Below the pieces are notes generated by a model. The model worked only from the letters and a program-made list of their open reading frames with translations, made no database searches and was not told where the DNA came from. Below are positions 43,262 through 51,482 of a DNA stretch of 64,000 nucleotides, piece by piece. The stretch lies in the NCBI GenBank assembly GCA_023395555.1, contig JAEWYQ010000088.1, forward strand, positions 97,507 through 161,506, in the 5' to 3' direction. The translations under genes were made by a program, and so were the position numbers. Each line of letters starts with the position of its first letter. Position 1 is the stretch's first letter. Source of the stretch: Bacillota bacterium (GTDB taxonomy: Bacteria > Bacillota > Clostridia > Lachnospirales > Lachnospiraceae).

Positions 43262-45202
43262 TTGAGAAATCTAAAGGAAGCAATCGTAAGGCAGGATCTG
43301 GAGCTGGTAAAGGAGATCCTGCTTCGGGATCCTGCCTGTATTGAGGATAGGGACGAACAGGGGATTCCCATGAGCTTTGCGGCGGCCGGAACCGGTAATC
43401 TGGAGCTTGTAAGATATATTGTGGAATATTCCAGGGCAAGTATGAATGAAACGGGGGACCAGAACCGTAATATCCTGCATTTTGCCGCGATGTCAGGAAA
43501 TGTTGAATTGTCCAGATATCTTATCGAGAAGGTTGGAATGTCGCCGGTGGCACCGGACGTCCGGCTGGTTACGCCCTTCGATATCGCCCATACTATGGGG
43601 CACAGGGAGCTGGAGAAATATTATGAGGAGGTGTGCCGGGCTCCCTTAAGCGGAATGTACCGCAATCCGGTGCGGACCGGTATGTTCCCGGATCCCTCCG
43701 TTGTGAGGGTGGGGGAAGATTATTATATGGTCAACTCCAGCTTTATCTATTTTCCCTGTATTCCCATCTCCCATTCCCGGGATCTGATACACTGGAGAAT
43801 CATCGGACATGCCATTACGAATCCCCAATGGGCCGGTCTTGACGGGCTGGAGGGCGGCAGAGGGTATTGGGCACCGGACATTTCCTATTATGAAGGAAGA
43901 TTCTATATTGCGGCCACATACCGTCTGAATGATACCGGGACGGTATACCGCAGGCAGATTGTGGTATCCTCTGACAGACCGGAAGGTCCTTACAGCAAAC
44001 CGGCTTTTATAGAGGAGGACGGGATCGATCCCTCGATTTTTAATGATGACGACGGAAGAAGATACCTGCTTTTAAACCGCGGGGCAAGAATATTGGAATT
44101 GGATTCTTCGGCAACAAGGCAGATTTCAGAAGCAAAGCTGTTATATTACGGGGATCAGAAGAGAGCGCCGGAGGGACCCCATTTGCTGAAGAAGGACGGA
44201 TACTATTATCTGTTCCTGGCGGAAGGCGGTACCGGGTTGGGACACAGAATCACAGCGGCAAGATCCCGGAGTCTCTATGGGAATTATGAACCATGCCCCT
44301 ATAATCCCATTATGCGGCAGCAGGATTCTAAGGCGGGAATTCAGCGCTGCGGTCACGGCAAGCCTGTTATGACCCAGCACGGCGAATGGTATATGGTGTA
44401 TCTCTGCGGAAGAATGGCGGAGGGAAGCTACAGTATTCTTGGAAGAGAAACCGCCCTTGATCCGATTACCTGGACAGCGGATGGCTGGCCGTTGGTGAAT
44501 TACGGAAAGGGCCCCAGCGCCTTGCAGGTGAAGCCGGACTTGCCGGAATGCGTGTGGGACAGCAGTGATTGGGATGAATTTGATTCGGAAACCTTGGGCA
44601 CCGAGTGGATGTTTCCGAGACCGCCGGAGGAGGACGGCTGCCGGCTGGAGGAAGGGAAGCTTTGGATCAAAGGGAGCCAGGCGGCCCTGGAATCGGCGGA
44701 CGCCCGCAATATTGTGCTGCGGAGGCAGAAGCATTTTTGCTTTACAGCGGAGACCCGGTTTGGACTGGAGGATATAAAACCCGGGCAGGATGCGGGGATG
44801 ATTTGCTTCTATGATGAGAATACCTGGCTGAAATACGGGGTATTTGCATTGCAGGAGGGCGGCTTGCGGATTAAGGCAGCGGAGCATGTCGGACATCTGG
44901 ACAGGGAGCATGCCGGAAAACCGGAGCATGCCGGAATACCGGAGGATACAGGAGACCGGAAGAAGGAAATCTATCTTCGTATTATTACAAAATATCTGCG
45001 CCGTGAATTTTATTACAGTTATAATGGTGTTGATTTTAAGCTGTTTACTATATTGGATAATGTATACTACCTGTGTGATGAAGGAATACAGATGGGAAAG
45101 CGTTTTACCGGGGCCATGGTAGGAATGTATGCCTATGGGGGCGGTGATGCTCTTGAGGTTCCCTTTGAGTACTTTCATTATACGGAAAATACAGCAGGAT
45201 AA
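43262..45202 (+). CDS. Ankyrin-repeat / GH43 fusion enzyme
   Basis: Residues about 1-125 form three to four ankyrin repeats (FAAAGTGNLELVRYIV, LHFAAMSGNVELSRYLI, TPFDIAHTMGHRELEKYY). They are joined without a gap to a GH43 propeller with Asp144 (MFPDPSVVR), Asp256 (GIDPSIFND) and Glu304 (APEGPHLLK), and to a C-terminal beta-sandwich (about 450-640). TTG 43262 is 8 nt after AAAGGAGGG, so the ankyrin part is translated from a strong site and the frame is continuous. There is no signal peptide. The C-terminal domain contains a short repeat (EHAGKPEHAGIPEDTG). GH43 activity on arabinan side chains is likely; the ankyrin part may bind a partner protein. Confidence 0.88.
   Translation: MRNLKEAIVRQDLELVKEILLRDPACIEDRDEQGIPMSFAAAGTGNLELVRYIVEYSRASMNETGDQNRNILHFAAMSGNVELSRYLIEKVGMSPVAPDVRLVTPFDIAHTMGHRELEKYYEEVCRAPLSGMYRNPVRTGMFPDPSVVRVGEDYYMVNSSFIYFPCIPISHSRDLIHWRIIGHAITNPQWAGLDGLEGGRGYWAPDISYYEGRFYIAATYRLNDTGTVYRRQIVVSSDRPEGPYSKPAFIEEDGIDPSIFNDDDGRRYLLLNRGARILELDSSATRQISEAKLLYYGDQKRAPEGPHLLKKDGYYYLFLAEGGTGLGHRITAARSRSLYGNYEPCPYNPIMRQQDSKAGIQRCGHGKPVMTQHGEWYMVYLCGRMAEGSYSILGRETALDPITWTADGWPLVNYGKGPSALQVKPDLPECVWDSSDWDEFDSETLGTEWMFPRPPEEDGCRLEEGKLWIKGSQAALESADARNIVLRRQKHFCFTAETRFGLEDIKPGQDAGMICFYDENTWLKYGVFALQEGGLRIKAAEHVGHLDREHAGKPEHAGIPEDTGDRKKEIYLRIITKYLRREFYYSYNGVDFKLFTILDNVYYLCDEGIQMGKRFTGAMVGMYAYGGGDALEVPFEYFHYTENTAG
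44906..44941 (+). repeat. Two tandem 18-bp repeats inside the ankyrin-GH43 gene
   Basis: GAGCATGCCGGAAAACCG is followed directly by GAGCATGCCGGAATACCG, giving EHAGKP-EHAGIP, with a more diverged unit (GAGCATGTCGGACATCTG) 24 bp before. It is an in-frame insertion in a loop of the C-terminal beta-sandwich. Confidence 0.8.
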
Positions 45203-45256
45203 AGGCTCTTATCTGCAGAAAAATAAGCGCGTCTGACTTTGTTTTGGAGGAGTACC

Positions 45257-47029
45257 ATGAAACAGACTTCATCAGAAGATATTTTTATCGAAAGCTATGA
45301 GAAACATAAAAATCATAATATAAAGATTTTACTTTCCATGTACCGTGGGAATTATCATAGATTTCTATTGTCCGCGTTTTTTTATACCGTCAAGCACAGT
45401 CCGGCCTGGGCAATGCCGATTGTCATTGCTAACATCGTGAACTGTGTTACAGTCCGGGCAGACAACACCCTGCGCGTGATTACCCTGAATGCGGCGGTAA
45501 TTGCGGCATTGGTGATTTTAAATATCCCGATGAACTATCTCCACGTCCATTACCGCAGCCGTGCCATTCGTCAGGTGGAGGCGGGGCTGCGAAGCGCTCT
45601 GGTGAGAAAGCTGCAGCAGCTCTCCATATCCTATCACAAGGAGATGGAGTCGGGGCGGCTGCAATCCAAGGTGATGCGGGATGTGGAGGCAGTGGAAACC
45701 CTTTCCTCACAGCTCTTTGTAAATCTCCTCAATATTCTGATCAATATTACGGTGGCCCTTGGAATCACGGCTGTCAGCAACCGGATCGTGTTTATCTTCT
45801 TTCTGCTGACCATCCCCGTAGCCGCGCTGACCATTGTAGCCTTCCGCAGCCGTATCAGGAAGCAGAATCACAGATTCCGCAAGGAGATGGAGGCAACCTC
45901 CGCCAGAGTCATGGAGATGGAGGAAATGGTTCCGGTGACCAGGGCCCATGCCCTGGAGAATGTGGAGGTCAGGAAGATGGAAGCCCTGGTCCGAAGCGTT
46001 GCGGAGGAGGGATACCGGCTGGATATGATACAGGCTAATTTTGGTTCTGTCAGCTGGGCGATCTTTCAGATCTTTCAAATAGGGTGTCTGGTCTTCACCG
46101 GTATGCTGGTGCTGAGGAACAAGCTGCTGGCAGGGGACATCATACTCTATCAAAGCTATTTTACCACCATTGTTACGCAGGTATCGGGTCTCCTGACGCT
46201 GCTTCCCGCCATTTCCAAGGGGATGGAATCTGTCACCAGTATCGGTGAAGTATTAAATGCCCATGATGTGGAGGAACATAGTAATAAGCCAAAGATCGGG
46301 GATATCAAAGGAGATTATGAGTTCAAGGATCTGAGATTTCAATATAATGACTCCTCCCGGGATGTGCTCAGGGGGTTAAATCTGAAGGTGAAGGCGGGAG
46401 AGACGATAGCTCTGGTAGGGGAATCAGGCGCCGGCAAATCCACAATTTTAAATCTGGTAATCGGTTTTATCATGCCTTCCGAGGGTGAGCTTCTGGTGGA
46501 CGGCAGGAATCTGAAGGAAATCAATCTTCGCAGCTACCGCAGGCACATTGCGGTGGTTCCCCAGGAAACCATTCTCTTCTCCGGATCGGTAAGGGATAAT
46601 ATAACCTACGGTCTGCCCTCCGTTACGGAAGAAGAATTGGAGGAGGCCATTGATGCGGCGAATCTGAGCGATGTGATCGAAGGTCTGCCGGAGGGGCTGA
46701 ACACCCTCATTGGGGATCATGGGAACAAGATGTCCGGCGGGCAGCGCCAGAGAATTGCCATTGCCCGGGCTATCATACGAAATCCCAGGGTGATCCTCTT
46801 TGATGAGGCAACCTCCGCCCTGGACAGTGTTTCGGAGGCGGTGATTCTGGATGCCTTAAGTAATCTCATCAAGGGAAGAACCACTTTTATTGTAGCTCAC
46901 CGGCTCTCTACGATCCGTAAGGCGGACAGGATCTGTGTCCTTAAGGACGGTGTTTGTGCGGAGTTTGGCACTTATGAAGAGCTTATGGAGTTACAGGGTG
47001 AATTTTACAGGATGAAATCATTACAGTGA
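45257..47029 (+). CDS. ABC exporter half-transporter (fused membrane and ATPase domains)
   Basis: This 590-aa exporter-type ABC protein has a six-helix membrane domain (about residues 40-310) followed by the ATPase with Walker A GESGAGKST (from residue 388), Q-loop VVPQETILF, signature MSGGQRQRIAIARAI, Walker B VILFDEATS and switch His in VAHRLST. All catalytic motifs are intact, so a homodimer or a dimer with an unknown partner is expected. The start ATG 45257 is 6 nt after TGGAGG. It lies inside the pectin operon, but exporters do not serve the importer above it; a drug- or peptide-export role or signalling function cannot be assigned from sequence. Confidence 0.9.
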   Translation: MKQTSSEDIFIESYEKHKNHNIKILLSMYRGNYHRFLLSAFFYTVKHSPAWAMPIVIANIVNCVTVRADNTLRVITLNAAVIAALVILNIPMNYLHVHYRSRAIRQVEAGLRSALVRKLQQLSISYHKEMESGRLQSKVMRDVEAVETLSSQLFVNLLNILINITVALGITAVSNRIVFIFFLLTIPVAALTIVAFRSRIRKQNHRFRKEMEATSARVMEMEEMVPVTRAHALENVEVRKMEALVRSVAEEGYRLDMIQANFGSVSWAIFQIFQIGCLVFTGMLVLRNKLLAGDIILYQSYFTTIVTQVSGLLTLLPAISKGMESVTSIGEVLNAHDVEEHSNKPKIGDIKGDYEFKDLRFQYNDSSRDVLRGLNLKVKAGETIALVGESGAGKSTILNLVIGFIMPSEGELLVDGRNLKEINLRSYRRHIAVVPQETILFSGSVRDNITYGLPSVTEEELEEAIDAANLSDVIEGLPEGLNTLIGDHGNKMSGGQRQRIAIARAIIRNPRVILFDEATSALDSVSEAVILDALSNLIKGRTTFIVAHRLSTIRKADRICVLKDGVCAEFGTYEELMELQGEFYRMKSLQ

Positions 47030-47121
47030 GGCTGGGAGAATGAGGCGGGGCAGGATAAGGTGCAGAGAATTAGGGGAGTGTATCTGAGTCGTATACTATA
47101 GAGAAAGGCAAGGTTAGAATC

Positions 47122-48243
47122 ATGAACGGGATTGAGAATAAAGCAAGGCAATATATCGAATATTGCCTAAAGCATTTTAAGGGCTATAAAGAGAATTGGA
47201 ATTATGAGGACGGCTGTATATTAACAGGCTGTGCGCAGCTTTATGAAGCCACCGGCGATCAACGTTTTCAGAAGCTGGTATTAGAGTATCTGAAGAACTT
47301 TATCCGGGAAGATGGTACAATTGCCAATTATGAAGAGGAGAAGTATAATATCGACAGCATCAACTCCGGTAAGGTGTTATTTGCGGCTTACGGTTGGACC
47401 GGCGAGGAGAAATACCGAAGAGCCATCGAGGTGCTGATGAACCAGCTCAGGCATCAGCCAAGAACCAAATGCGGCAGCTTCTGGCATAAGAAGATTTATC
47501 CCAATCAGATATGGCTGGACGGATTATATATGGCACAGCCTTTCTATATGGCTTATGAGACCCGGCTGGGTAAAAAGGAGAATTATAATGATATCGTCAG
47601 GCAGTTTAAAAATGTAAGGCAGTATCTCTATGACCAGCAAAAGGGCCTGTATTATCATGCTTATGATGAAGCCAGGGAGCTGTTCTGGGCGGATAAGACA
47701 ACGGGCACTTCGCCTAACTTCTGGCTGCGTTCCATGGGCTGGTATCTGATGGCGCTGGTGGATGTAATGAGTGAGATGGATGAGACTATCTTTGAGCAGT
47801 ACAAGGTTCTGGAGGATCTGCTGAGGGAAGCAGTGCGGGGGATTTTGCAGTACCAGGATAAGGAAAGCAGCCTCTTCTATCAGGTGATCGACCGGGCGGA
47901 TGCAGAGGGAAATTATCTGGAGACCTCGGGAAGCGCAATGATAGGATACGCAATTCTGAAAGGCTGCAGGCTGGGAGCGCTGTTAAAGGAGAAGTATCAG
48001 CCCGTGGGCGAGGCTATAGCAGCATCCCTGACGGAGCGAAGGATCATAGAAGAGGATGGAGCCTGGAGGCTGACCGGAATCTGCTCTGTGGCAGGGCTTG
48101 GCCCCGCGGATAACCTCCGCCGTGACGGGAGCGTGGAATATTATCTGTCCGAGCCGGTTGTCGGTGATGATCATAAGGGGATGGGAGCCTACCTGATGAT
48201 GATTGCAGAAGAACTGCTCCTGCATTCAAGGGTTGAACCTTAA
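47122..48243 (+). CDS. GH105 unsaturated rhamnogalacturonyl/galacturonyl hydrolase (YteR type)
   Basis: This is a 373-aa intracellular alpha6/alpha6-barrel hydrolase. WLDGLYMAQPF carries Asp133, equivalent to the catalytic Asp143 of YteR, and the YHAYDEARELFWAD region contributes the binding cleft. The enzyme hydrates the 4,5-unsaturated galacturonyl end left by pectin or rhamnogalacturonan lyases and releases 5-keto-4-deoxyuronate. The organism must therefore also make a lyase, which is not in this window. There is no signal peptide. The downstream GH28 gene begins 49 bp after the stop. Confidence 0.92.
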   Translation: MNGIENKARQYIEYCLKHFKGYKENWNYEDGCILTGCAQLYEATGDQRFQKLVLEYLKNFIREDGTIANYEEEKYNIDSINSGKVLFAAYGWTGEEKYRRAIEVLMNQLRHQPRTKCGSFWHKKIYPNQIWLDGLYMAQPFYMAYETRLGKKENYNDIVRQFKNVRQYLYDQQKGLYYHAYDEARELFWADKTTGTSPNFWLRSMGWYLMALVDVMSEMDETIFEQYKVLEDLLREAVRGILQYQDKESSLFYQVIDRADAEGNYLETSGSAMIGYAILKGCRLGALLKEKYQPVGEAIAASLTERRIIEEDGAWRLTGICSVAGLGPADNLRRDGSVEYYLSEPVVGDDHKGMGAYLMMIAEELLLHSRVEP

Positions 48244-48292
48244 TGACAGGGAGGCTCCGGGACAGGACGATGATAGAAAGGGCAGAATAGCA

Positions 48293-49849
48293 ATGGATAT
48301 TAAAATAATACATCAGACCTCCCGCAGCATAGGGATTGAGATCTGTGACGGAGGCATCTTCCGCACCCGGGAGAGGTATGATATTCTGGTTAACGGAAGG
48401 GAATACGGCACTACGAACCGGGTAGTTACCGGCATCTATGAACTTAAGCCGGATACGGAATATATTCTTACGGTACGGGGAAGGGCAGAGGAAGCGGAGG
48501 TTGCTGTCCGCACGGCAGTGGAGACTTATTCTCTTAATGTACGGGATTTCGGGGCAAAAGGGGATGGAATGAGCGATGATACCTGCTGCATCCAGGCGGC
48601 AATTATGGCCTGCCCCAGGGGCGGAAGAGTATACCTGCCCGAAGGAATCTACCGGATTACCAGCCTGTTTCTGAAAAGCAATCTCAATATCGAGATCGGG
48701 AAAGGCGCCGTACTGAAAGCAGATACCGAAAGAGAACGCCGGCCGGTTATGCCCGGAAGAATTCAGAGCTATGATGAAACAGGTGAATATAATCTGGGAA
48801 CCTGGGAGGGAAATCCCCTCGACATGTTTGCCGCGGTAATCCATGGAATAGATGTGGAAAACGTGACAATCTACGGCCAGGGTACCTTGGATGGCAGTAC
48901 GGATGGGACGAACTGGTGGCTGGAGCCCAAGAAGCGGAGGATCGCCTGGAGGCCCAGGCTGGTTTTCCTAAGCCATTGCAGGAATATTACCATGGAGGGA
49001 ATTCATTTACAGAACAGCCCCAGCTGGACCGTTCATCCGTATTTTTGTGAGAATCTGAGGTTTGTCAATCTGAGCATTGTCAATCCGAAGGATTCGCCCA
49101 ATACGGATGCATTGAATCCGGAATCCTGCCGGAAGGTTGAGATTCTTGGAATCTATTTCAGCGTGGGAGATGACTGTATTGCCATCAAATCCGGTAAAAT
49201 CTATATGGGAGCCAGATACAGGACACCCTCCGAGGACATCACCATCCGTCAGTGCTGTATGCGGGACGGGCATGGTTGTGTGACCATAGGAAGCGAGATG
49301 GCAGGCGGTGTGCGCAATGTAACCGTAAGGGACTGCCGTTTTATTGATACGGACCGGGGGCTGCGGATTAAGACCCGGCGGGGAAGAGGAAAGGATGCCA
49401 TTATTGACGATATCCTCTTTGAGAATATCCTTATGGATGGGGTTAAGACGCCGCTGGCAATCAACTGCTTTTATTTCTGTGATCCTGACGGGCACACCAG
49501 CTATGTGCAGAGCAGGGAGCCGATGCCGGTGGATGAAAGAACCCCGGAGATAAGAAGCCTGGCCTTCCGGAAGCTGGAATGCAGAAACTGTCATATAGCG
49601 GCAGTCTATATTCAGGGACTGCCGGAGCAAAGGATTAAGAAAATATCCCTGGAGGATACCAGTTTCTCCTTTGCGGGGGAAACCCAGCCGGGGCTGCCGG
49701 AGATGCTGGACGGCATTCTGCCGGTAAGCAGCCAGGGGATTTGCATTAATAATGTGGAAGAGCTGGTGCTTGACCGGGTATCCGTAGAGGGGCAGAGCGG
49801 AGAAGCCTTTCTCTTGCAGAATATCGGAAGACAAGAAGTGCATCCTTAA
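48293..49849 (+). CDS. GH28 polygalacturonase family protein
   Basis: This is a 518-aa right-handed beta-helix hydrolase. The N-terminal 85 residues form a small beta domain before the helix start (YSLNVRDFGAKGDGMSDDT). GH28 signature residues are all present: Asp272 in NTDALNP, Asp293-Asp294 in GDDCIAI, His327 in GHGCVTIGS and the RIKT block. It cleaves alpha-1,4-galacturonic (or rhamnogalacturonan) linkages by inversion. No signal peptide is seen, so, like the other enzymes here, it should act on imported oligomers, probably in an exo mode. The start at 48293 has an AAAGG site; the longer in-frame extension overlaps the GH105 gene and is unlikely. Confidence 0.93.
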   Translation: MDIKIIHQTSRSIGIEICDGGIFRTRERYDILVNGREYGTTNRVVTGIYELKPDTEYILTVRGRAEEAEVAVRTAVETYSLNVRDFGAKGDGMSDDTCCIQAAIMACPRGGRVYLPEGIYRITSLFLKSNLNIEIGKGAVLKADTERERRPVMPGRIQSYDETGEYNLGTWEGNPLDMFAAVIHGIDVENVTIYGQGTLDGSTDGTNWWLEPKKRRIAWRPRLVFLSHCRNITMEGIHLQNSPSWTVHPYFCENLRFVNLSIVNPKDSPNTDALNPESCRKVEILGIYFSVGDDCIAIKSGKIYMGARYRTPSEDITIRQCCMRDGHGCVTIGSEMAGGVRNVTVRDCRFIDTDRGLRIKTRRGRGKDAIIDDILFENILMDGVKTPLAINCFYFCDPDGHTSYVQSREPMPVDERTPEIRSLAFRKLECRNCHIAAVYIQGLPEQRIKKISLEDTSFSFAGETQPGLPEMLDGILPVSSQGICINNVEELVLDRVSVEGQSGEAFLLQNIGRQEVHP

Positions 49850-49882
49850 AGGAATGTTGTAAATACTTCGGATGAAGCCTTA

Positions 49883-49980
49883 AAGAGCCGCTGCAAAATG
49901 AATTTATCATGTTGGATCTATTGCGATTTTCTTTTACCGAATCGCAATATGCAACAGAGAAATTGTTTTGCAGCGGCTCT
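49883..49980. terminator. Large two-level stem-loop between convergent genes
   Basis: AGAGCCGCTGCAAAA (49883-49897) pairs perfectly with TTTTGCAGCGGCTCT (49966-49980). Inside the loop TTGCGATT (from 49921) pairs with AATCGCAA (to 49947). It separates the GH28 gene from the serine hydrolase gene on the opposite strand. T runs are weak, so it may be a bidirectional terminator of unusual form or a structured RNA end. Confidence 0.6.
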
Positions 49981-49995
49981 ATCTTCTTGCGGCTG

Positions 49996-51468
49996 TCAGA
50001 CAGCGGTTCCATGAAGATAACCTGTAAATTCGTTAAAACAGTGCTCCTCAACCTTCTTCATATATACCGTCACCGTATTCTCACGGAAGGCTAATTGAAA
50101 GCGTACGGAACCAATGGCTTCATCAATAATATGACTGTTAATATAAAGCAGATCCTGGGACAGCCAGCATCCGGAGCTGGCGCAGCGCTGGGAATAAATC
50201 GGAAAGGAGCCGGTGACCGTCCGGCCAAACCCAAAGGCAAGGGAAAAAGCCTTGCCGCGGAAAGTAAGAAGCAGTACGCCTTCCGTGCCATCCGGGGCAA
50301 ATTCCAGCGACAGTCCGGTAAACCCTGCCGGATTCTCCGCCAGATGATAGCTCCTGGCATGCAGCTCCTTCCTCCTCGGGGAGGAAACTCCACCCTGTAA
50401 GGGCTGTATACAAAGCCGGCTAAGATATTCCTCCAGCCTGGCCTGCGCGGAAAAATCGGCAGGGAGGGGAGTATCCGACAGATAAGGAAGAATTTCTTCA
50501 TACAGGCAATGATAGATCATCTGATTGCCTCCCTGGATTCCCTGGGTATCGGCAGTGGTAACACAGATCAGATCCTGCTTCGGAAGACAGATAGCCAGCT
50601 GGCCGCCCATCCCGTAGCAGGCAAAGCCCTCCTGCCGGGTTCTCCAGAACTGATAGCCGTAGCCCTGGCATTCCTCCAAGGCGGAGCCGGTCACCAGAGT
50701 GGAGGTCTGACAGGAGACAGCGGCATCCACATACCATTTTGGAAGGTACTGAGTTCCGTTCATGGCCCCCCCATTCATAACCAGCATGGCGAAAATCATC
50801 AGATCCATGGGGGTGGCCATAAGTCCGCTGCCGCCCATGGATACTCCGAAGGGATCCCGGAGCATATAGGCTCCCTTGCTGAAGCCCAGCTGATCCAGAC
50901 AGCGGTCCCGCATATAATCCAGCATCGGCCTACCCGCCAGGCGTTCCACCAGGGCGCAGAGGGTATGGCTGGCGGAGGTGTCATAATAGAATACCGTACC
51001 GGGTTCATGGCTGGGCTCCGTGGTGAAGAAGCTTTCCACCCAATCCTTATTCCGGTTCAGCTTATAGGTGGTCACGGACCGGCAGGTCTCCATCTTCAGC
51101 ATATGGCGGATGGTCATCTGGGCGACCCAGGGATGCACCTTCTCCGGTACCTTGTCAGGAAAATAGTTTATAATAGGGTCGTCCAGGGACAGCCTTCCCT
51201 CCTCTGCCATGAGCCCCACCGCAATGGAAGTAAAGCTCTTACTCACGGAGAACATGCGGTGCAGGGTGGAGGCATCATAAGGAGAGTAATAGGCTTCTGT
51301 CACTAATCTGCCATGCCTTGCCAGCAGTATGCTGTGCATGGGAATCTGGCAATCCTCCAATTTCTTGATAAAACGGTAAACAGCGTCAGAGGGTATCCCG
51401 GCATCAGCAGGCAGAGCATGCGTTAACAAAGTATTAACTATCGGTAATGTATGAGGTGTGGTGTGCAT
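49996..51468 (-). CDS. Beta-lactamase-fold serine hydrolase / esterase
   Basis: This 490-aa protein has a class C beta-lactamase/DD-peptidase-like N-terminal domain. FSVSKSF is the SxxK motif, YYDTSA takes the YxS/N position, and GMGGQ takes the HxG/KTG position. A C-terminal 100-residue beta-rich domain follows. No signal peptide is visible, so a cytoplasmic esterase (for example acting on acetyl or feruloyl decorations) is more likely than antibiotic resistance. The start is ATG 51468, about 9 nt after AAAGGGA. It begins 14 bp after the AraC regulator gene and is probably co-transcribed with it, which ties it to pectin use. Confidence 0.85.
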   Translation of the reverse strand: MHTTPHTLPIVNTLLTHALPADAGIPSDAVYRFIKKLEDCQIPMHSILLARHGRLVTEAYYSPYDASTLHRMFSVSKSFTSIAVGLMAEEGRLSLDDPIINYFPDKVPEKVHPWVAQMTIRHMLKMETCRSVTTYKLNRNKDWVESFFTTEPSHEPGTVFYYDTSASHTLCALVERLAGRPMLDYMRDRCLDQLGFSKGAYMLRDPFGVSMGGSGLMATPMDLMIFAMLVMNGGAMNGTQYLPKWYVDAAVSCQTSTLVTGSALEECQGYGYQFWRTRQEGFACYGMGGQLAICLPKQDLICVTTADTQGIQGGNQMIYHCLYEEILPYLSDTPLPADFSAQARLEEYLSRLCIQPLQGGVSSPRRKELHARSYHLAENPAGFTGLSLEFAPDGTEGVLLLTFRGKAFSLAFGFGRTVTGSFPIYSQRCASSGCWLSQDLLYINSHIIDEAIGSVRFQLAFRENTVTVYMKKVEEHCFNEFTGYLHGTAV

Positions 51469-51482
51469 CAAAAGGTCCCTTT

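Noticed and set aside
44141..45178. 345-codon minus-strand frame opposite the ankyrin-GH43 gene
   Set aside because: GH43 residues on the plus strand are intact, and the opposite frame is low in complexity and without signals.
49857..49872. A fourth LacI operator (TGTAAATACTT)
   Set aside because: Only the left half matches; the right half is CGGATG and there is no promoter. It lies just after the GH28 stop codon.
50509..51306. 265-codon plus-strand frame opposite the serine hydrolase
   Set aside because: Shadow of the minus-strand gene, which has catalytic motifs and a ribosome site; the shadow has neither.
49996..51468. Antibiotic-resistance beta-lactamase
   Set aside because: The fold is right, but there is no signal peptide, there is an extra C-terminal domain, and the operon context is pectin use; an esterase-like role is more likely.
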